From the NCBI GenBank assembly GCA_013396635.1, contig WBMW01005741.1, positions 686,039-750,038 on the forward strand: 64,000 bases of DNA, given 5' to 3'. Position numbers and translations under genes: made by a program. Positions 46,521 through 58,786 of the stretch are shown here, piece after piece. Source of the stretch: Penelope pileata (Eukaryota > Chordata > Aves > Galliformes > Cracidae). Under the pieces are notes generated by a model. The model made no database searches. It saw only the letters and a program-made list of their open reading frames with translations, and was not told the DNA's origin. Every line of letters begins with the position of its first letter. Position 1 is the stretch's first letter.

Positions 46521-49500
46521 TCTTGCTGCATGTATGCATTTTCCTGCTCCTGTTATCATTCTTGCCACCTTTCTAAAAAGGAAGCTGAAACAATACATTG
46601 CGACTTATCTGGCCACTAGTCAAACCATCTGGAATTTCAGCCTTCACCTTAGAGGGGGAAAAGTTGGGGGGGAAAATCCATCAAATAAATTGGAAAAACA
46701 AATACATTTATTGAACTCACCATCTGGTAGTGCGCATTCCACCAGCAGACAAGAAAAACAAAAAACCCAAGCTAAATTCAACAAATCAATTATTCATTGT
46801 GAATTATTCACTAGCTTCTCTTCCAAACACTGCCAAGATGTGTTTGTTTATTTTTATTCGGAGTTTAAAAAAATCCATGGCAGCACTGCTGTTTGTCTTA
46901 GTGTTCATGTACAAAGTGCAAACCTGTACTTCTTTTCTGAATGCCTTTATTTAACCAAAGAGAAGCAACAGAGCACAAAAGAATAAAAGCGAAGTTCTCA
47001 GAAGAGAAAATGCCATGTGTCTGTGAAGGTGCCATTTCACTGTGTCTGATAGAGTGAGTGATAGGTATTCCTGGTCACCAGGCTACTCTAAAAACAAGCA
47101 CGAAAAACACTGCAAGTGAGATTTCGTCTGTTACATCTGTACCACCTGTCGCAGTGGTGCTGGCCTCTTTGGGCTCACCTGTGCTGGTCTCACTTTGTGG
47201 CTGCCACTTGTGCTGCGGGACTTCAGCAGGGACCTGGATGGGATCGGAGGCAAGGACAGTTGGTGATCTGCTGCCTGGTTTGTAAGCTTTTGTAAGCTGC
47301 TCAGGGGTAATGCTGCTGGAGGGAGCTGGGGAGGATGGGTGAATGTGGGGAACCAGCGGAGGGACAGAGGCAAGTGGTCATCCTTGCCCTTGCTCATCAG
47401 TAAAGGGGGCATTCCCTCTTCCTTCCAGTTCTGCTTTTTTTTTTTTTTTTTGGTTCAGACTCAGTTAGATGTAGTAACTAATTACCTCCTAATGGAATAT
47501 TGGCTGAGAGGCAGTCAGATAAGTTGTACTAGGAAAGCAAAGGAAATAAAAGTTCACTATGAATTATACTTTATATTGATTGTAGTCTTCTCTGATACAA
47601 GGTGCTAAGTACAGAGCCTTAGAATGAAAACCTTTGGGGTGAGCAAAGCATTTTTCCACATTTGCACGATGCCATCCGCACAGGCTGGCTCCCTTGGCTC
47701 CTGCTCTGGTTGGAGACCAGCTGTGACACTGGTGTGCTAACATCCCTTTGCAGATGCTGATCTTGGCATCCAACTGCAGGATTTACAGTGCCTCATGTGA
47801 GATGTTCAGCCCTGACTTTATGGGTGTGTTGCACCAGAAAGCCCTGATGCCTTCACCTGGGAATGAAGTCGTGTTATTCACTGATATATTTCTTCCGGAG
47901 AGGGGACAGCCACAAGCTCTTACTAGGGTGCACCATCTACTGTACAAATTTCTGTTCCTTTTCTTCTGTTAAAACAAAACAAGGAAATAACAACAACAAC
48001 AAAACAACAACAGAACCCTACTTGATCAGTGCCTGGCTGGTCATCAGTTTTATATTTACAATTAAATTTGAGCACAAAATGTTCCATCATTAAGCCATGG
48101 ATAAAAATCCTGCTGTCCCAAATCGCACCTGGAGAAGAAGGATTCTGCTTGATAGAGCTGTACTTTTGTTTTTCATGCTTTTTGCCTTTTCAAACCTGTG
48201 GCCCAGATTTTAGGAGCTAAGGTTAGAATATTCAAAACAGTGGCATTTTCTATCTGCTGATGTCCTCAACTTCCATTTTGCTGTGCTGAGCAGATTACTG
48301 TGCTGGAGATCTCTGCTGCTGCTTGTGACACTGATGCAAATATATATTCAAAAAGAAAGGCAGTGAGATTGAAAATGAAAACACAGAAGATTAAAAATAT
48401 AAAAACAAAACAAAATGAAAAGCCCAACAAAAGGGAGAAAGATTAGGGGCATTTTTTTCCTTAGGAAAAACTTCACTTTAATCGTTTGATTTTCCTGGCT
48501 TCAGTCCAAACGTTGCTTCTGTTCAGCTCTTTCTCTTCTGGCTTAGTTGTTCTTCATCCCTCCCTTGATCTGCTCATCCCTGTTGCCTTGCCATAGATTT
48601 GCCTGTGCAGGGCTGAGGAAGGGGACTGTGTAATGTCAGGGCTGATGGTATGAGCTGGAGATGCTGGTGCATCTGAAGGCAGAGACACAGGGGAGACACT
48701 AAGTAGATATATCTGCAGCAGCCCTATGTCCTCAGTGATGCAACGTCCAAAAGGGTGACAGCTGGACGAATGGGGGATGTGGGATTGCTCAGTTTTGGTT
48801 TGGGAGTGGCCAGGAGAAGGGGAGGGTCTGCAGAAGTTAAGGGCTTCCATGGGCATGTAAATAGTGCATAGACGCTTGAAATCTTTCTGGACTTTGTATG
48901 GGCCAAACCAGGCTGTATAAATGGAGAAAGTGCAGAGAGTTTTGAGACCTGAAAGCAGGAAGTTCACAGGAATCAAACTGTGGTTTGTTTGGGATTTCTT
49001 TGAGGAGGCTTAAAATTAATGTCAGCAATGCACAAGGCTGATGGTATTTTTCAGCAATATTGTTCTCTAAGATACAGGGGAGTTTTGTTGGCCTTTGCAA
49101 GTGATTTATTCTGACAGTTATTGTATGTTCAACAATAAGTTAAGTTAAAATAGGCTAATAACACATATTCAGTGATGCTTTAGCAGCTCGGAAGTGGATA
49201 GGAATTTCCTCTCTGACCTCACTCTCCTTCTCAAGTAAACAGATGATGGTGTGTAAGCCAGACAGAGGCAGGATCCTCAAACAGAAAGGATAGATAAGCT
49301 GGAATGGGAAGAGGGCTGAAGCAAATGTCTCTCTAATTACTGATGTGTAGTGACAGAGGACTGAGGTGACCACTGGAGGCTTCAGTATTAGTGACAATGC
49401 AGAGTTTTCTCCCAGCAAATAGCGTGTGCCTTGAGAAATAACATTTGCAGCACTTTGAATCTGGAAATCTGAAACCTGTAGCAGCTGAATGCTTCTCAAA

Positions 49501-49596
49501 AGTCCTTGCAGCATTTTACACATCTCAAGGATCTCACGTCTTGTCAAAGGCACCCCTTCCTTGCCAAGCTGCTGCACCACCCAAAATCCAAACCCT
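46521..49596. other. Non-coding DNA with simple repeats
   Basis: No gene is recognised. It holds a 17-base T run (47435-47451) and an AAC-rich simple repeat (47989-48012). The 150-codon plus-strand frame at 46534-46986 lacks any domain and lies beside old LINE sequence. Confidence 0.5.
47989..48012. repeat. (AAC)n microsatellite
   Basis: AAC units occur with one interrupting A over about 24 bp. Confidence 0.85.
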
Positions 49597-49950
49597 GTGT
49601 CTGAGAGCGGTGTCCAAACGCTCCCTGAACTCCGGCAGCTTGGGGCCGTGCCCACTGCCTGGGCAGCCTGTGCCAGGGCCCAACCACCCTCTGGGGAAGA
49701 GCCTTTTCCTAACCCCCACCCTGCCCCTCCCCTGACACAGCTCCATGCCGTTCCCTCGGGCCCTGTCACTGTCACCAGAGAGCAGAGCTCAGCGCTGCCC
49801 CTCTGCTCCCCTCGTGAGGAAGCTGTAGGCCGCCATGAGGCCTCCCCTCAGCCTCCTCTGCTCTGGGCTGAGCAAACCAAGGGACCTCAGCTGCTCCTCA
49901 TACACCTTGCCCTCCAGACCCTTCATCATCTTTGTAACGCTCCTTTTGGT
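49597..49950 (-). mobile_element. CR1 LINE internal fragment, 3' end missing
   Basis: It begins with GAGCGGTGTCCAAACGCTCC and runs through GGGGCCGTGCCCACTGCC, CAACCACCCTCTGGGGAAGA and GCTGAGCAAACCAAGGGACC to CCTCCAGACCC. This is the antisense of the ORF2 C-terminal part of a CR1 subfamily that differs from the copies at 7858 and 37223. The terminal octamer repeat is absent on the left, so the copy has been cut or deleted at its 3' end. The GC-rich, CpG-containing sequence produces long open frames on the plus strand that are not genes. Confidence 0.85.
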
Positions 49951-50187
49951 GTCTCGTGCTTTCGGAATAGTAAGGCTTTTGACACTTTCATGGCACCCTC
50001 AAGGAGCATGTTAGAGAAGACTGAAATACCAAAAGGTGGTTGCAGCGTCAGTTTTGCTCGCACAGGAGTTACCAATGCCTCTCTGTCACGGTGGAAGTTG
50101 CTTGGAGCGGCTGGGGGTCAGTCCTGCATCAATTAGTGTTCAATGTTTTCTTTCAGGAGCTGAATGACAGAGTAGGAAAGAAGCTGG

Positions 50188-50216
50188 TTTTTTTGTTTTG
50201 TTTTGTTTTGTTTTTA
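50188..50216. repeat. (TTTTG)n microsatellite
   Basis: Four to five TTTTG units follow a T run. Confidence 0.85.
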
Positions 50217-52507
50217 ATGTTTGAGAGGTTGCAGGACTGCTTTGGCAGGAATAATGAAGTGTTTGTATATGGACCAGGGAGTGAGAATTCGTCTGGAAGA
50301 ATATGCTGTGTGTTGTGAGTTCAGAAGGTGTTTAGTAATTTAATAATTCTTGTCCTTGCCATTTCCCATTTCCCCTCCCTTGCAGTAGCCAAGGCATTTG
50401 GTAACACTTTGTGGCTAGTCTCCTAAGCATCCTTGGCATCTGAACAGGAGCCTGTGCTATAGCCAGAAAATAACTGGCACATATAGGTGATGGGGGGTTA
50501 CAGAAGGTCGTCCATGGTGATTCAGAGGTGAAACACAGACTCCAGCTCTTCCCGTTACTCCCTGCCCAGTGCCTAGATACGTGGTTGTCTGGCACATGGT
50601 TTTCTGTCAGCTCAGCTCAAACCACGCAGAGGTTGGGGACCTGGTGCCAGTAGCACGCCTGCGGTAGCAGAGAAAGAGTGAGCTAAACAGGTGGAAGAAT
50701 CAAGCAGAAGACAGCAGATCAAACCGACATGCTGTAAAAACGCTCCGCTGAAGCATGGTGACACTGCAGGGGCTGCTTTTCCATCAGAAATGGACTGGAG
50801 CATCCCCAGCGCAGTGGCCGTTGCGCTCTCCTGTCCAATTTCTGCTGAGGCAGTGCAGACAGAAGCGTAATTCTTAGCGCTTGTGGGGCTGAAGGCAATC
50901 CACCCATCACCACCTCCTCTCCTCCCCTCTTCGGCTACCTTCACTCCCCACTTGCCACGTCCTATTTTCTTGTTAACAAGGTGGTGCCTATTTTTTTGCA
51001 CCTGGAATGATAATTCTCAATAGCTCTTGCTTTATATAATTCTGCACCATCTATTACAACTGCCTGTGAGCTGAGGGCAGTTGCCTTGACTTCACTGAAG
51101 AAATGATTGTTTGCTTATTTGTTTAGCTATTTTGTGTTTGTGCTTTCCTTTTTGCTTTCTTTTTTTTCTATTTTTTTTTCCCAGTCAGTTCAGCAGCAAG
51201 GACGAGAGGCTTGCTATTAGATATGCTTTAGCTGTGCTAGATCCCACTCTTGTTTTCCCGATTTGCCAAGGCTACATTCTGTAGCCAAAGGGAGTAATGA
51301 AGAAACCAATGACCTTTGCTCTCTCTGGAAGAGGAATCAATTTATGAAAAGGGAATAGGTAAGGACTAGACCACATGGGACGTTTTTAAAGCCTTTTTTC
51401 CCCCAAGGCTTTTCCTGAAGCATCCCTTCTAGGAGATTCAGGCAGCTGTTCAGCTCGCTGGCTGGGCAGGAGTTTAAAGGCAAGCTTTGCCTAGATATGC
51501 ATAGATGCACAACTGCATAAAGTAATTGCATGTGCGTTAACATTTTACCCAGAGTTAGGCATGTGCAACTGACTTGCTTGACTGCTTTGGAGCTGAAGTT
51601 GCAGCAGGAGGTTTTGGGAACTCCTCTTTGCCGTGACAAGCAGCATCTGGTCCAACGTAAAGTACAACTTTAGGCGCAAATATGTAGATGTGTTTGAGCT
51701 TATTCTTTGTTCTCTGCCATTACCAGGATGTGGGTTGGCAAGCTGAAAATGGCTTTCCGCCAGCGTTTAATGGGAGCAGCTCCCAATTGCTGAACGTGTG
51801 TGCAGAAAGTAAATGCAAAAGAGAGAGGGTTGTGGTGGTCAGAGCAACCATCTTTTAACTGGGGAAAATCTCGTGTAATATGGATCCTGTAACTTTCCCA
51901 ACTCTAGTTATGATACATTTTAAAATCCATACTGCCGTGAAGGAGAAATTATAGCCAATTAAACAAGAGTACCAAACAGAGTCTGTCCCCAAATTTTCCC
52001 TTTTTGTATTTGTTGAACTGCGCAATTATTTTAAATTGAGTGTTGCATATTCATAAACTGCATTTCCAACCATCCAGTCTCCTGCTTTATGGATCTAGTT
52101 GGAATATTAGCATATATTTTGGTAGCTCATTTCATTTCATCAATCCCAAAGTTCTTTACAGAAGACACGTACGATACTCATACCCATACCGAAGAGCAGG
52201 CACCTCTGCGATGGAATATAACAGGTGTCGAACAGGGCTCGGTTTCCTCCCACCGCATCAGCTAAAGCAACATACGGCTTCTGCTTTTTCCAACAGGAGT
52301 GGCTGGATGGATTGCTGTTCAAACAGAATGCAGCAGCGGGATTATAGCACAACCCCGATGCTAGCAAATTTCTTTGCTTAGATAGGTGTTCAGACCTGTC
52401 ATTGAGAGCGGCCTTGGAGCCTAAGGGTTATTCTAGGTGGGCAGCTTGTGCAGGTGTGACCTGAGATGTGCATTTCAACAGCTGCGGTTGCAGTGGAGAA
52501 TTGGGGT

Positions 52508-52520
52508 CACACACACACAC
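52508..52520. repeat. (CA)n microsatellite
   Basis: Six and a half CA units occur in a row. It is an ordinary simple repeat. Confidence 0.8.
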
Positions 52521-53402
52521 TGTTACAAAAGGTGCTCCAGGTGTTCAAGTGAATGAGGGCATTTGTGGGTGAGGGTGAGTTACACAAGGGAATGAACGGG
52601 TGCAGCTACATTTTTGCAAAATCACACAGTACAGATGAATGGTAAAACTTTCTTCTGCAGGCGAACCCAAAGACCCGCTCAGTGAAATGAATGTTATCAA
52701 ATGCCTGCCTCTTTTTAAACTGCAGAATAGGGAGTTGGTTGCTCAGGGGAAGTTTTAGAGCAGCACCCAGCACATCCCTCTCTGCAGTGCCTGCTAGGGC
52801 TCTGCAGCGGCTCCAGCGTCTCTCTGAGTCACTAACAGCATTATTTGCAGTTTCAGGGATCTCCCATCCAAATAGTGACAGTTTGTTTCTCAGCTCTGCT
52901 TAGCTTGTCAGATCGGTGGCAGGGTGGCATGGCTGTTCAGGCAGAGTTACTGAACAGAGGGAAAGAGAGACCTCTTTAATTTCTATCGCCTTTCATTCTG
53001 ATGACATTTATCAAATTTCCTCTGTCTGACAAGTTCAGCTCAGACGTGCTCCTCTGCCTTCCTGCAAGTGCCCTGGTGATGGGAAGGGAGGATGAGCTGG
53101 TGGGCAGCACTTGCTTGGGAAAAGGGGTGGGTTGGATAAAGGAGGAGGAGGAGAGATGTGATCAAAATAAAGAAGCCCCAGAGCAGATGACTACAAAAAG
53201 AGGAAAAAATAGAGGAAAGAGGCAGAAAAAGTAACTAGTTGGGATTGTATAAAAGGCTTTTTAAGCCTTTACTGCAGTCTGCAGTCTTTAAAGTACTTGA
53301 AAAAACAAGCAGTATCTTTACTGTTGCATCTGCCAATGTCCACATCACACAGTTAATTCTGTATTATCCAGTCCCTAGCCTGCTCCTGCATTTCCCCTCT
53401 AC

Positions 53403-53437
53403 ATTTTTTCTTTTTCTTTTTCTTTTTTTTTTTTTTT
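53403..53437. repeat. T-rich tract
   Basis: T5-T6 runs separated by single C lead into 15 consecutive T bases (53423-53437). Confidence 0.85.
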
Positions 53438-53716
53438 CCTCAATCCCCACCTTTCATGTGTCCCTTCAGGGCACAGTTTTTTTTTTAATCCCTTCTTTCC
53501 CTAGTCCTGGGTCTAGAAGGGTCACAAGAGTTTTCTTCCATTTCTAAGACAGAGGGACAGCCTCAGTAGGTCATGCCCACCCACCCTCTTTTTTCCTGGG
53601 TTAGACCAGAGGATGTCCCAGGAAGAGAAAGGCAATGAGGGATCTATACTGAACTTGGAGATCCTTCTGCATCTTTTTCCCTGTCTTATATTTGTTGATC
53701 TTGATGCTAGCAAGAC

Positions 53717-54265
53717 TGAAAGCAGTCACTGCCTCCTGCAGCCACCTTGATCAACCAGCTGTCCTATGCAGGTCATTTGGAGATGGCCTCTGGGCCATCA
53801 GTGACACTGAGCTCTGCCTGGGCATACAAGCTTCTCACATACTTCTTGGTGCATCAGAACATAGGCTTCAAGGGGATGCTGCATGCTGGACTGGCAGCAT
53901 CTGCTGTCTTCTCAAAACGATGTGTTAGGAAGACGGGTTGACGTGCCAACGTAGGTCTGGATGCTTTGTGGCTAAAGGATGTCATGGTGGTGACAGCCGC
54001 CCTCAGAGCTCAGAGGCTGCTTGGAGCTCTGCTAAGTATCAGGGAGTTGTCAGCTTTTATCAAGACATCTTGTGGGTCTTGGAACTCTATCCTTTTTGGT
54101 GCGTACTACCAGGCATGGAGAGGAAAGGTGGCAGTGGGATGGCTGAAACAGAGAGTGAACTGGGTAGTGCAGCTCAGGTATCTGTGTCCTGTTGGATATG
54201 ACAAGTGGAAAAAGCCAAGGATACAGTCATTTGTTGATTCTCCGTGCTTGCAGATATCTGCCTGA
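53717..54265 (+). other. Long frame with a single internal stop, unassigned
   Basis: One plus-strand phase is open from just after a TGA near 53715 to the TGA at about 54263. It is interrupted only by a TGA at 53939-53941. That is about 182 codons with one stop. The translation is not low-complexity and includes words such as WAYKLLTYFLVHQNIGFKG and RAQRLLGALLSIRELSAF. I recognise no family, and other phases are also partly open, so chance is possible. It could be a decayed coding or transposon fragment. Confidence 0.2.
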
Positions 54266-55436
54266 ACATGCAGTATTTCCCTGTCGATAGCATTTCTGTT
54301 GCATGTTACTGTCCATCTGCAAAGAGATTACGCATTTACCATCTGTCTACCCATCCATCAGCGTTAGGTTTCTTCAGACACCCATTGTGTGGGGTTTCAG
54401 TGTCTGGCTTGCTCAACACCTCCTCTCTGCATTCTGCATCTTTCATGGCAGAAAATTCCCTCTCTAGCGTGGCCGTTTGCTGCTTTGTGCCTCAGTACTA
54501 GCAGAGACTTACTAGGTCTCTTTCATGGAGATTTTTCTTTTCTTCTTTCTCTCTGTGGCTTTTTTTTTTTTTTTAAATGTAAAACAGAAGTCAGGCAGGT
54601 TAAAACATTTACCCTTACTGCTGGAAGATACAAACATGACCTGCTGTGCATCAGTTACTGATGGCATAGGACACCATTATATCAGCTCCCTTTTGCAAAT
54701 AAGCAGATTCCTGACTTGCTAAACTTCCCAGTTCTAATTTTTTACTTGTGATTATGAAACACGTTGGCATTTTCGTTATTCAGAATTATTAAAAGAGCCA
54801 TCCCAGTATGGGGCCAAGTGACTGACTTAGACACCAGTGCACATGTACAGGTGAACATCTCGACCTTTTAACAGCCAAGCTATTAGCCATGCAGTCAGGT
54901 AGAGAACTCCACTGCTGAATCTGCCAGAACTGGTTATCTGCAGAGAATAAATTGTTCTGTGTGGGGCCGATGTATCCTGGAAACTTGGGGCAATTAGCTG
55001 TGGATGGTGGGCATGGAATATAATGACAAGTCCTCAGGGCCAAAGTGCTCAGCTGCTCTGCCCCTGCAGACCATGGGCACTCTGCAGGACCTGACCTTCA
55101 CTCTCAACTTAATCTTCACCCCTGGCATGCAGATAATCAGAAGGCTGGACTAACTGGGGAAAAAACTGTGGTAAACACTGTACAAAGAGTTTCAGAGCTC
55201 TGCAGAGCCAAATAATGTTGGCTCTTTTTTCTTCTTCTCCTTGAAGAAAAATAGGAGCTAAACGCAGTGTGTCCCCTGCCCCTTGCTGAAGCACTAACGT
55301 ATTCTGTGTCTTGTCATAGCATTTAGAAGCCCTGGTGTCATTATTAGCATTGTACAAAAATATATCAAAGAACCAGTCTCTTGCTCAGAAAGCTCGCGAT
55401 CCTGCAAAGCCTTAAGAATATATTTAACAGTATGTT

Positions 55437-55460
55437 GCAATTATCACTGATCATAATTGC
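55437..55460. promoter_or_regulatory. Palindromic homeodomain-type site pair
   Basis: GCAATTAT (55437-55444) and ATAATTGC (55453-55460) are perfect inverted arms around the 8 bp spacer CACTGATC. Each arm has an ATTA/TAAT-type core. The geometry would suit binding by two homeodomain proteins. It is inference only. Confidence 0.3.
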
Positions 55461-58400
55461 TGTTACGGAATACGCAGTTCCCAAATATAAATCAGGAGCC
55501 CAGGCTACCGGGCCCTCTAATGATACACAATAAAGACAGTTCCAGAACCAACAAGTTTACAGTGAAAACGTTGAGCATTGACCCTCTGTGGGATTTCTCG
55601 CAGTGCATACAAATTCAGTGCCTGCATTAGGCTTTGCAGACACTGTGCATAAAATAAAGGAAAAGATAAGAAATAGATACAACAAAGATATAGGTGGAAG
55701 CATAAGGTAACAATGTAATGTAATATTAAGAATATAAATCTAAGATAGAATTGAGAATATTCCAAGAGCTTGGTTTTTTTCTGCGCCATTAACTTGATCT
55801 CATTGCACACCAGAATATATATAGATTCTCTGTTCTTACCTTACTTGCGAAATGTACAATTTCATATATAATGTGTGATAAATAGGATGTACAATGGGGT
55901 AGAATCAATGGTGCAGGAGAAACTTTAACATATGGAATGGCTTGACTTCCAAGTACTTGATTTCTCAGCCTTAATGTTCTAGCAACGCTGAATTTTTTGT
56001 ACTGTAGATGTATTTGTATGCATGTACCCATCTGAATAATCAGGTGAAACAGGAGCCAGACTCAGCCAGGTAGAAATGAAGCGTCTTTAACAGGAGAGAT
56101 CTAACGAGGTTGTTGCAAAGCCCGTCTGTCTGACAGGACATTTGCGGAGTGCTAGTGCAGCTGGAGGGAGATTCTCTCTGGTGGGAATAGACGGGCAGGC
56201 TGATCGTTTTTATATGGGAGAGTTGGGGATGTGAGGAAGAAAAAAACATTTTTTGCATCACTTTTGATTATCGTTTTGTTGCCATATTTGTTAATAGCTG
56301 GACTTCCTTGAGGCTCTTTTTGTTTTTCAAATTTGAGATAAATAAATAATTCTGTTTTTCTCCCATGACCTTGGGGATAATCCAGGCTGCCTCTGTAGTA
56401 TGACAGAGCTTTTCTGCTGTGGAGTGGGGAGTGGTGGATTTAGAACATGTTATTTTAGACAGATATCTATTTGGACAGAGTGAAGAACCTGAAGATGATA
56501 AATGGCCTGTATTTGCACATTTCCCAACTGAAATGCTAGCATTACTGTAGGCCCATTTCCCAAATCTGATCTGAAAGACATGCTTCATACTTATGTCTCT
56601 TCCTAGTGCTTTTATGCCATCATAAAGACTTTACTATCCCATCAAGACATATTAACATTTTTCCTTGAGCTGGGATGGCCTGAAAGTGGCTTATTTTCCA
56701 GAACTCATCATGCCTTCTCTTGGTAACAAAGAAGTCCCATATATCCTCACTTTCACTGCTCTTAGAAGGCTTGAAGGAGGCTATGATGTAGCGGTGGAAT
56801 AGGTAAGGACTCAGATGAAGTCTATGAAAATACAGCCAAAGTGGCTCAGGAGTAAATAATCTTCACCACCAGTGCCCTTTCCCAGTGTGATGACCACAGC
56901 CCAGTTTTTGTTGCCTCCTTTCTTAAGGAAGAACATACGGAGCGATGAGAATATTCAGTGGAGAAAGGTAACAGATGATGCATGGAAGCATTATGTATGA
57001 ACATAAGTATAAATATATCATGGAAAACATCCCATAACCCCAGCAAGTGTTTCTCTTCCCTCCTTCTTTCCCTTTCAAATCATATAAATTAATATTTTAT
57101 TTTTGTGCATCTGTAGGGGAGACATATATTATTGAAAAGGATCGTGTTTTCCCAGAGTCTCTCCCGGTTCCCTAGCTTACTGTGGTAGAGAAAGGAAAAT
57201 TTAAAAGGAAAAACAAACAGTAACTTTTAGGTTTGGAGTCATGGCAGTACCCAAAGTTACATCTAAATGGTCGCAGAAGTGCCCTCTGCGTGCTTAACTT
57301 TATGGCTCAAGTCCTGCTTGTCTTACTGGGATCCTCAGCAGGGCCATCGTTAAGGCTCCCACGGGAGGAATGCCTGAAGTTTGGCTCTTCGTAAGTGATG
57401 GAGATGGCCAAGGTCTGAGGATGGAGTTCACAGTCAGAAGGAGGGTGACATCATCTTGCTCCCAGCCCTGCCTGTGATTTTGGGTGCTGCATCATGTCAA
57501 AAAGCAATGCTTCCCTGCTTATCCAGCATGCTGTAATAATACGCACGTATGAGGAGCTCTGAGGAAAGAAATGTGCTGTGGTGTTGCAGTCTCAGGCCTA
57601 GCAAAATTTGCAGTTGTTTCTTCTGGAGCAGGCCTGAGAATTTCTGATCGAGAGAATCAGGAAGATTTCAGGTTCCCTGAACTCAGATGAATTCAGCAGA
57701 GACTTTCCTTGTTTGGGTTTCACCGAGAACACGGGGATGTGTTTGAGGGCGACGGCACTGGGTGCACCATGGCTACCTGCCTGGTCTGCCATGAAGTCCT
57801 GTGCAAAATTTTCTCTTCTGGTGTGGCAAAGCCTGTGGCACTGTTTAGAAACCCAGAGCATCGTCCTGCAGGAAGATGAGACCAGAAGAGCTGTCCTGCC
57901 TTGCCCTGCCCTAGGCCCTACCTGACCTCCCCACCTGCCCCTAGTGTTCCCCAAAACACGATCATCCCTTTGCTCGCTGTGATCACCCCTTTGCTTACTT
58001 CATGCCTGAGGAGACTCAAACAGCTGGAACAGAAATTTGCATCCTCCTCTGTGTCCTCCCCCTTCCCAAGCACGCACAGAAAGAAAATTCAATTAAGCGA
58101 GTGATTTGCTGTTGTGTTTAAGTTACAATAGTAGTAATCACACCAATTATAGAAATCAGGTTGGCAATCATGGACCCTGCCCTCTGGGTTGCTATTAACT
58201 TCATTCCAGTGTGTGATTTTCCTCCGCCCCACTGAAATTGGTGAATGTCACCTGCGTATATCCCTGCTCCTCCAGGATGTAATAGCATCTTTAAAACCAA
58301 ACAACCAATTGCTGCCCTCGCACGTGCATTCAGATTTATCCCTACCTCTCTCTATTACAATAATGAGTGGGTAGCAGGTGTAGTCAGATGCTGTTGCAGT

Positions 58401-58746
58401 ATTCTCCCCCTGCCCTCCCTCCCTTTTCCCCAGCAAGCAGTAGTTTGAATCTTAAGCAGTATCTTGGATTACTTAGTGGAAACATTTCCCAGGCCCAGGG
58501 GAAAAATAGTTACACAACTGTGTAGGATCTTTTTTTTTTTATTTTCCCTTTTTCTTCTTTCTCAGTTCTATCTTTCTTTCTACTTGGGTGAATCTTCTTT
58601 AATTATTAAAACTGTACAATGAGAAGCACCGCTAAATGTGATGACAGATGTCTTCCTCTGTTCCTTCTCTCCCATCCCCAGGATTAGCAATGGAAATCCA
58701 TTCTCAGCCGAAACATGACTTTACTGTGGTGAAAATTTCCCTGTGA

Positions 58747-58786
58747 TTTTTTTTTTTTTTTTTTTTGTTTTTTTGTTTTGGGGTGN
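58747..58786. repeat. T20 run, T/G tract and ambiguous base
   Basis: Twenty T bases (58747-58766) are followed by GTTTTTTTG-type sequence and an undetermined base at 58786. The n most likely reflects sequencing trouble next to the homopolymer. Confidence 0.8.

Larger units (their letters stand above)
49951..53716. other. Non-coding DNA with simple repeats
   Basis: No gene is recognised. It holds a (TTTTG)n repeat (50188-50216), a (CA)n repeat (52508-52520) and a long T-rich tract (53403-53437). The AT-rich segment near 51940-52060 (CAATTAAAC, GCAATTATTTTAAATTGAG, TGCATATTCAT) is a weak regulatory candidate. Confidence 0.5.

Noticed and set aside
46534..46986. 150-codon plus-strand frame
   Set aside because: No domain; it begins at the edge of an ancient LINE remnant and has AT-rich, Lys/Ser-heavy composition.
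49489..50136. 215-codon plus-strand frame as a gene
   Set aside because: It runs antisense through a GC-rich CR1 fragment; stop scarcity reflects CR1 composition.
54840..54960. tRNA-like or mitochondrial-insert-like words
   Set aside because: No cloverleaf could be built and no TTCGA-type T-loop is present.
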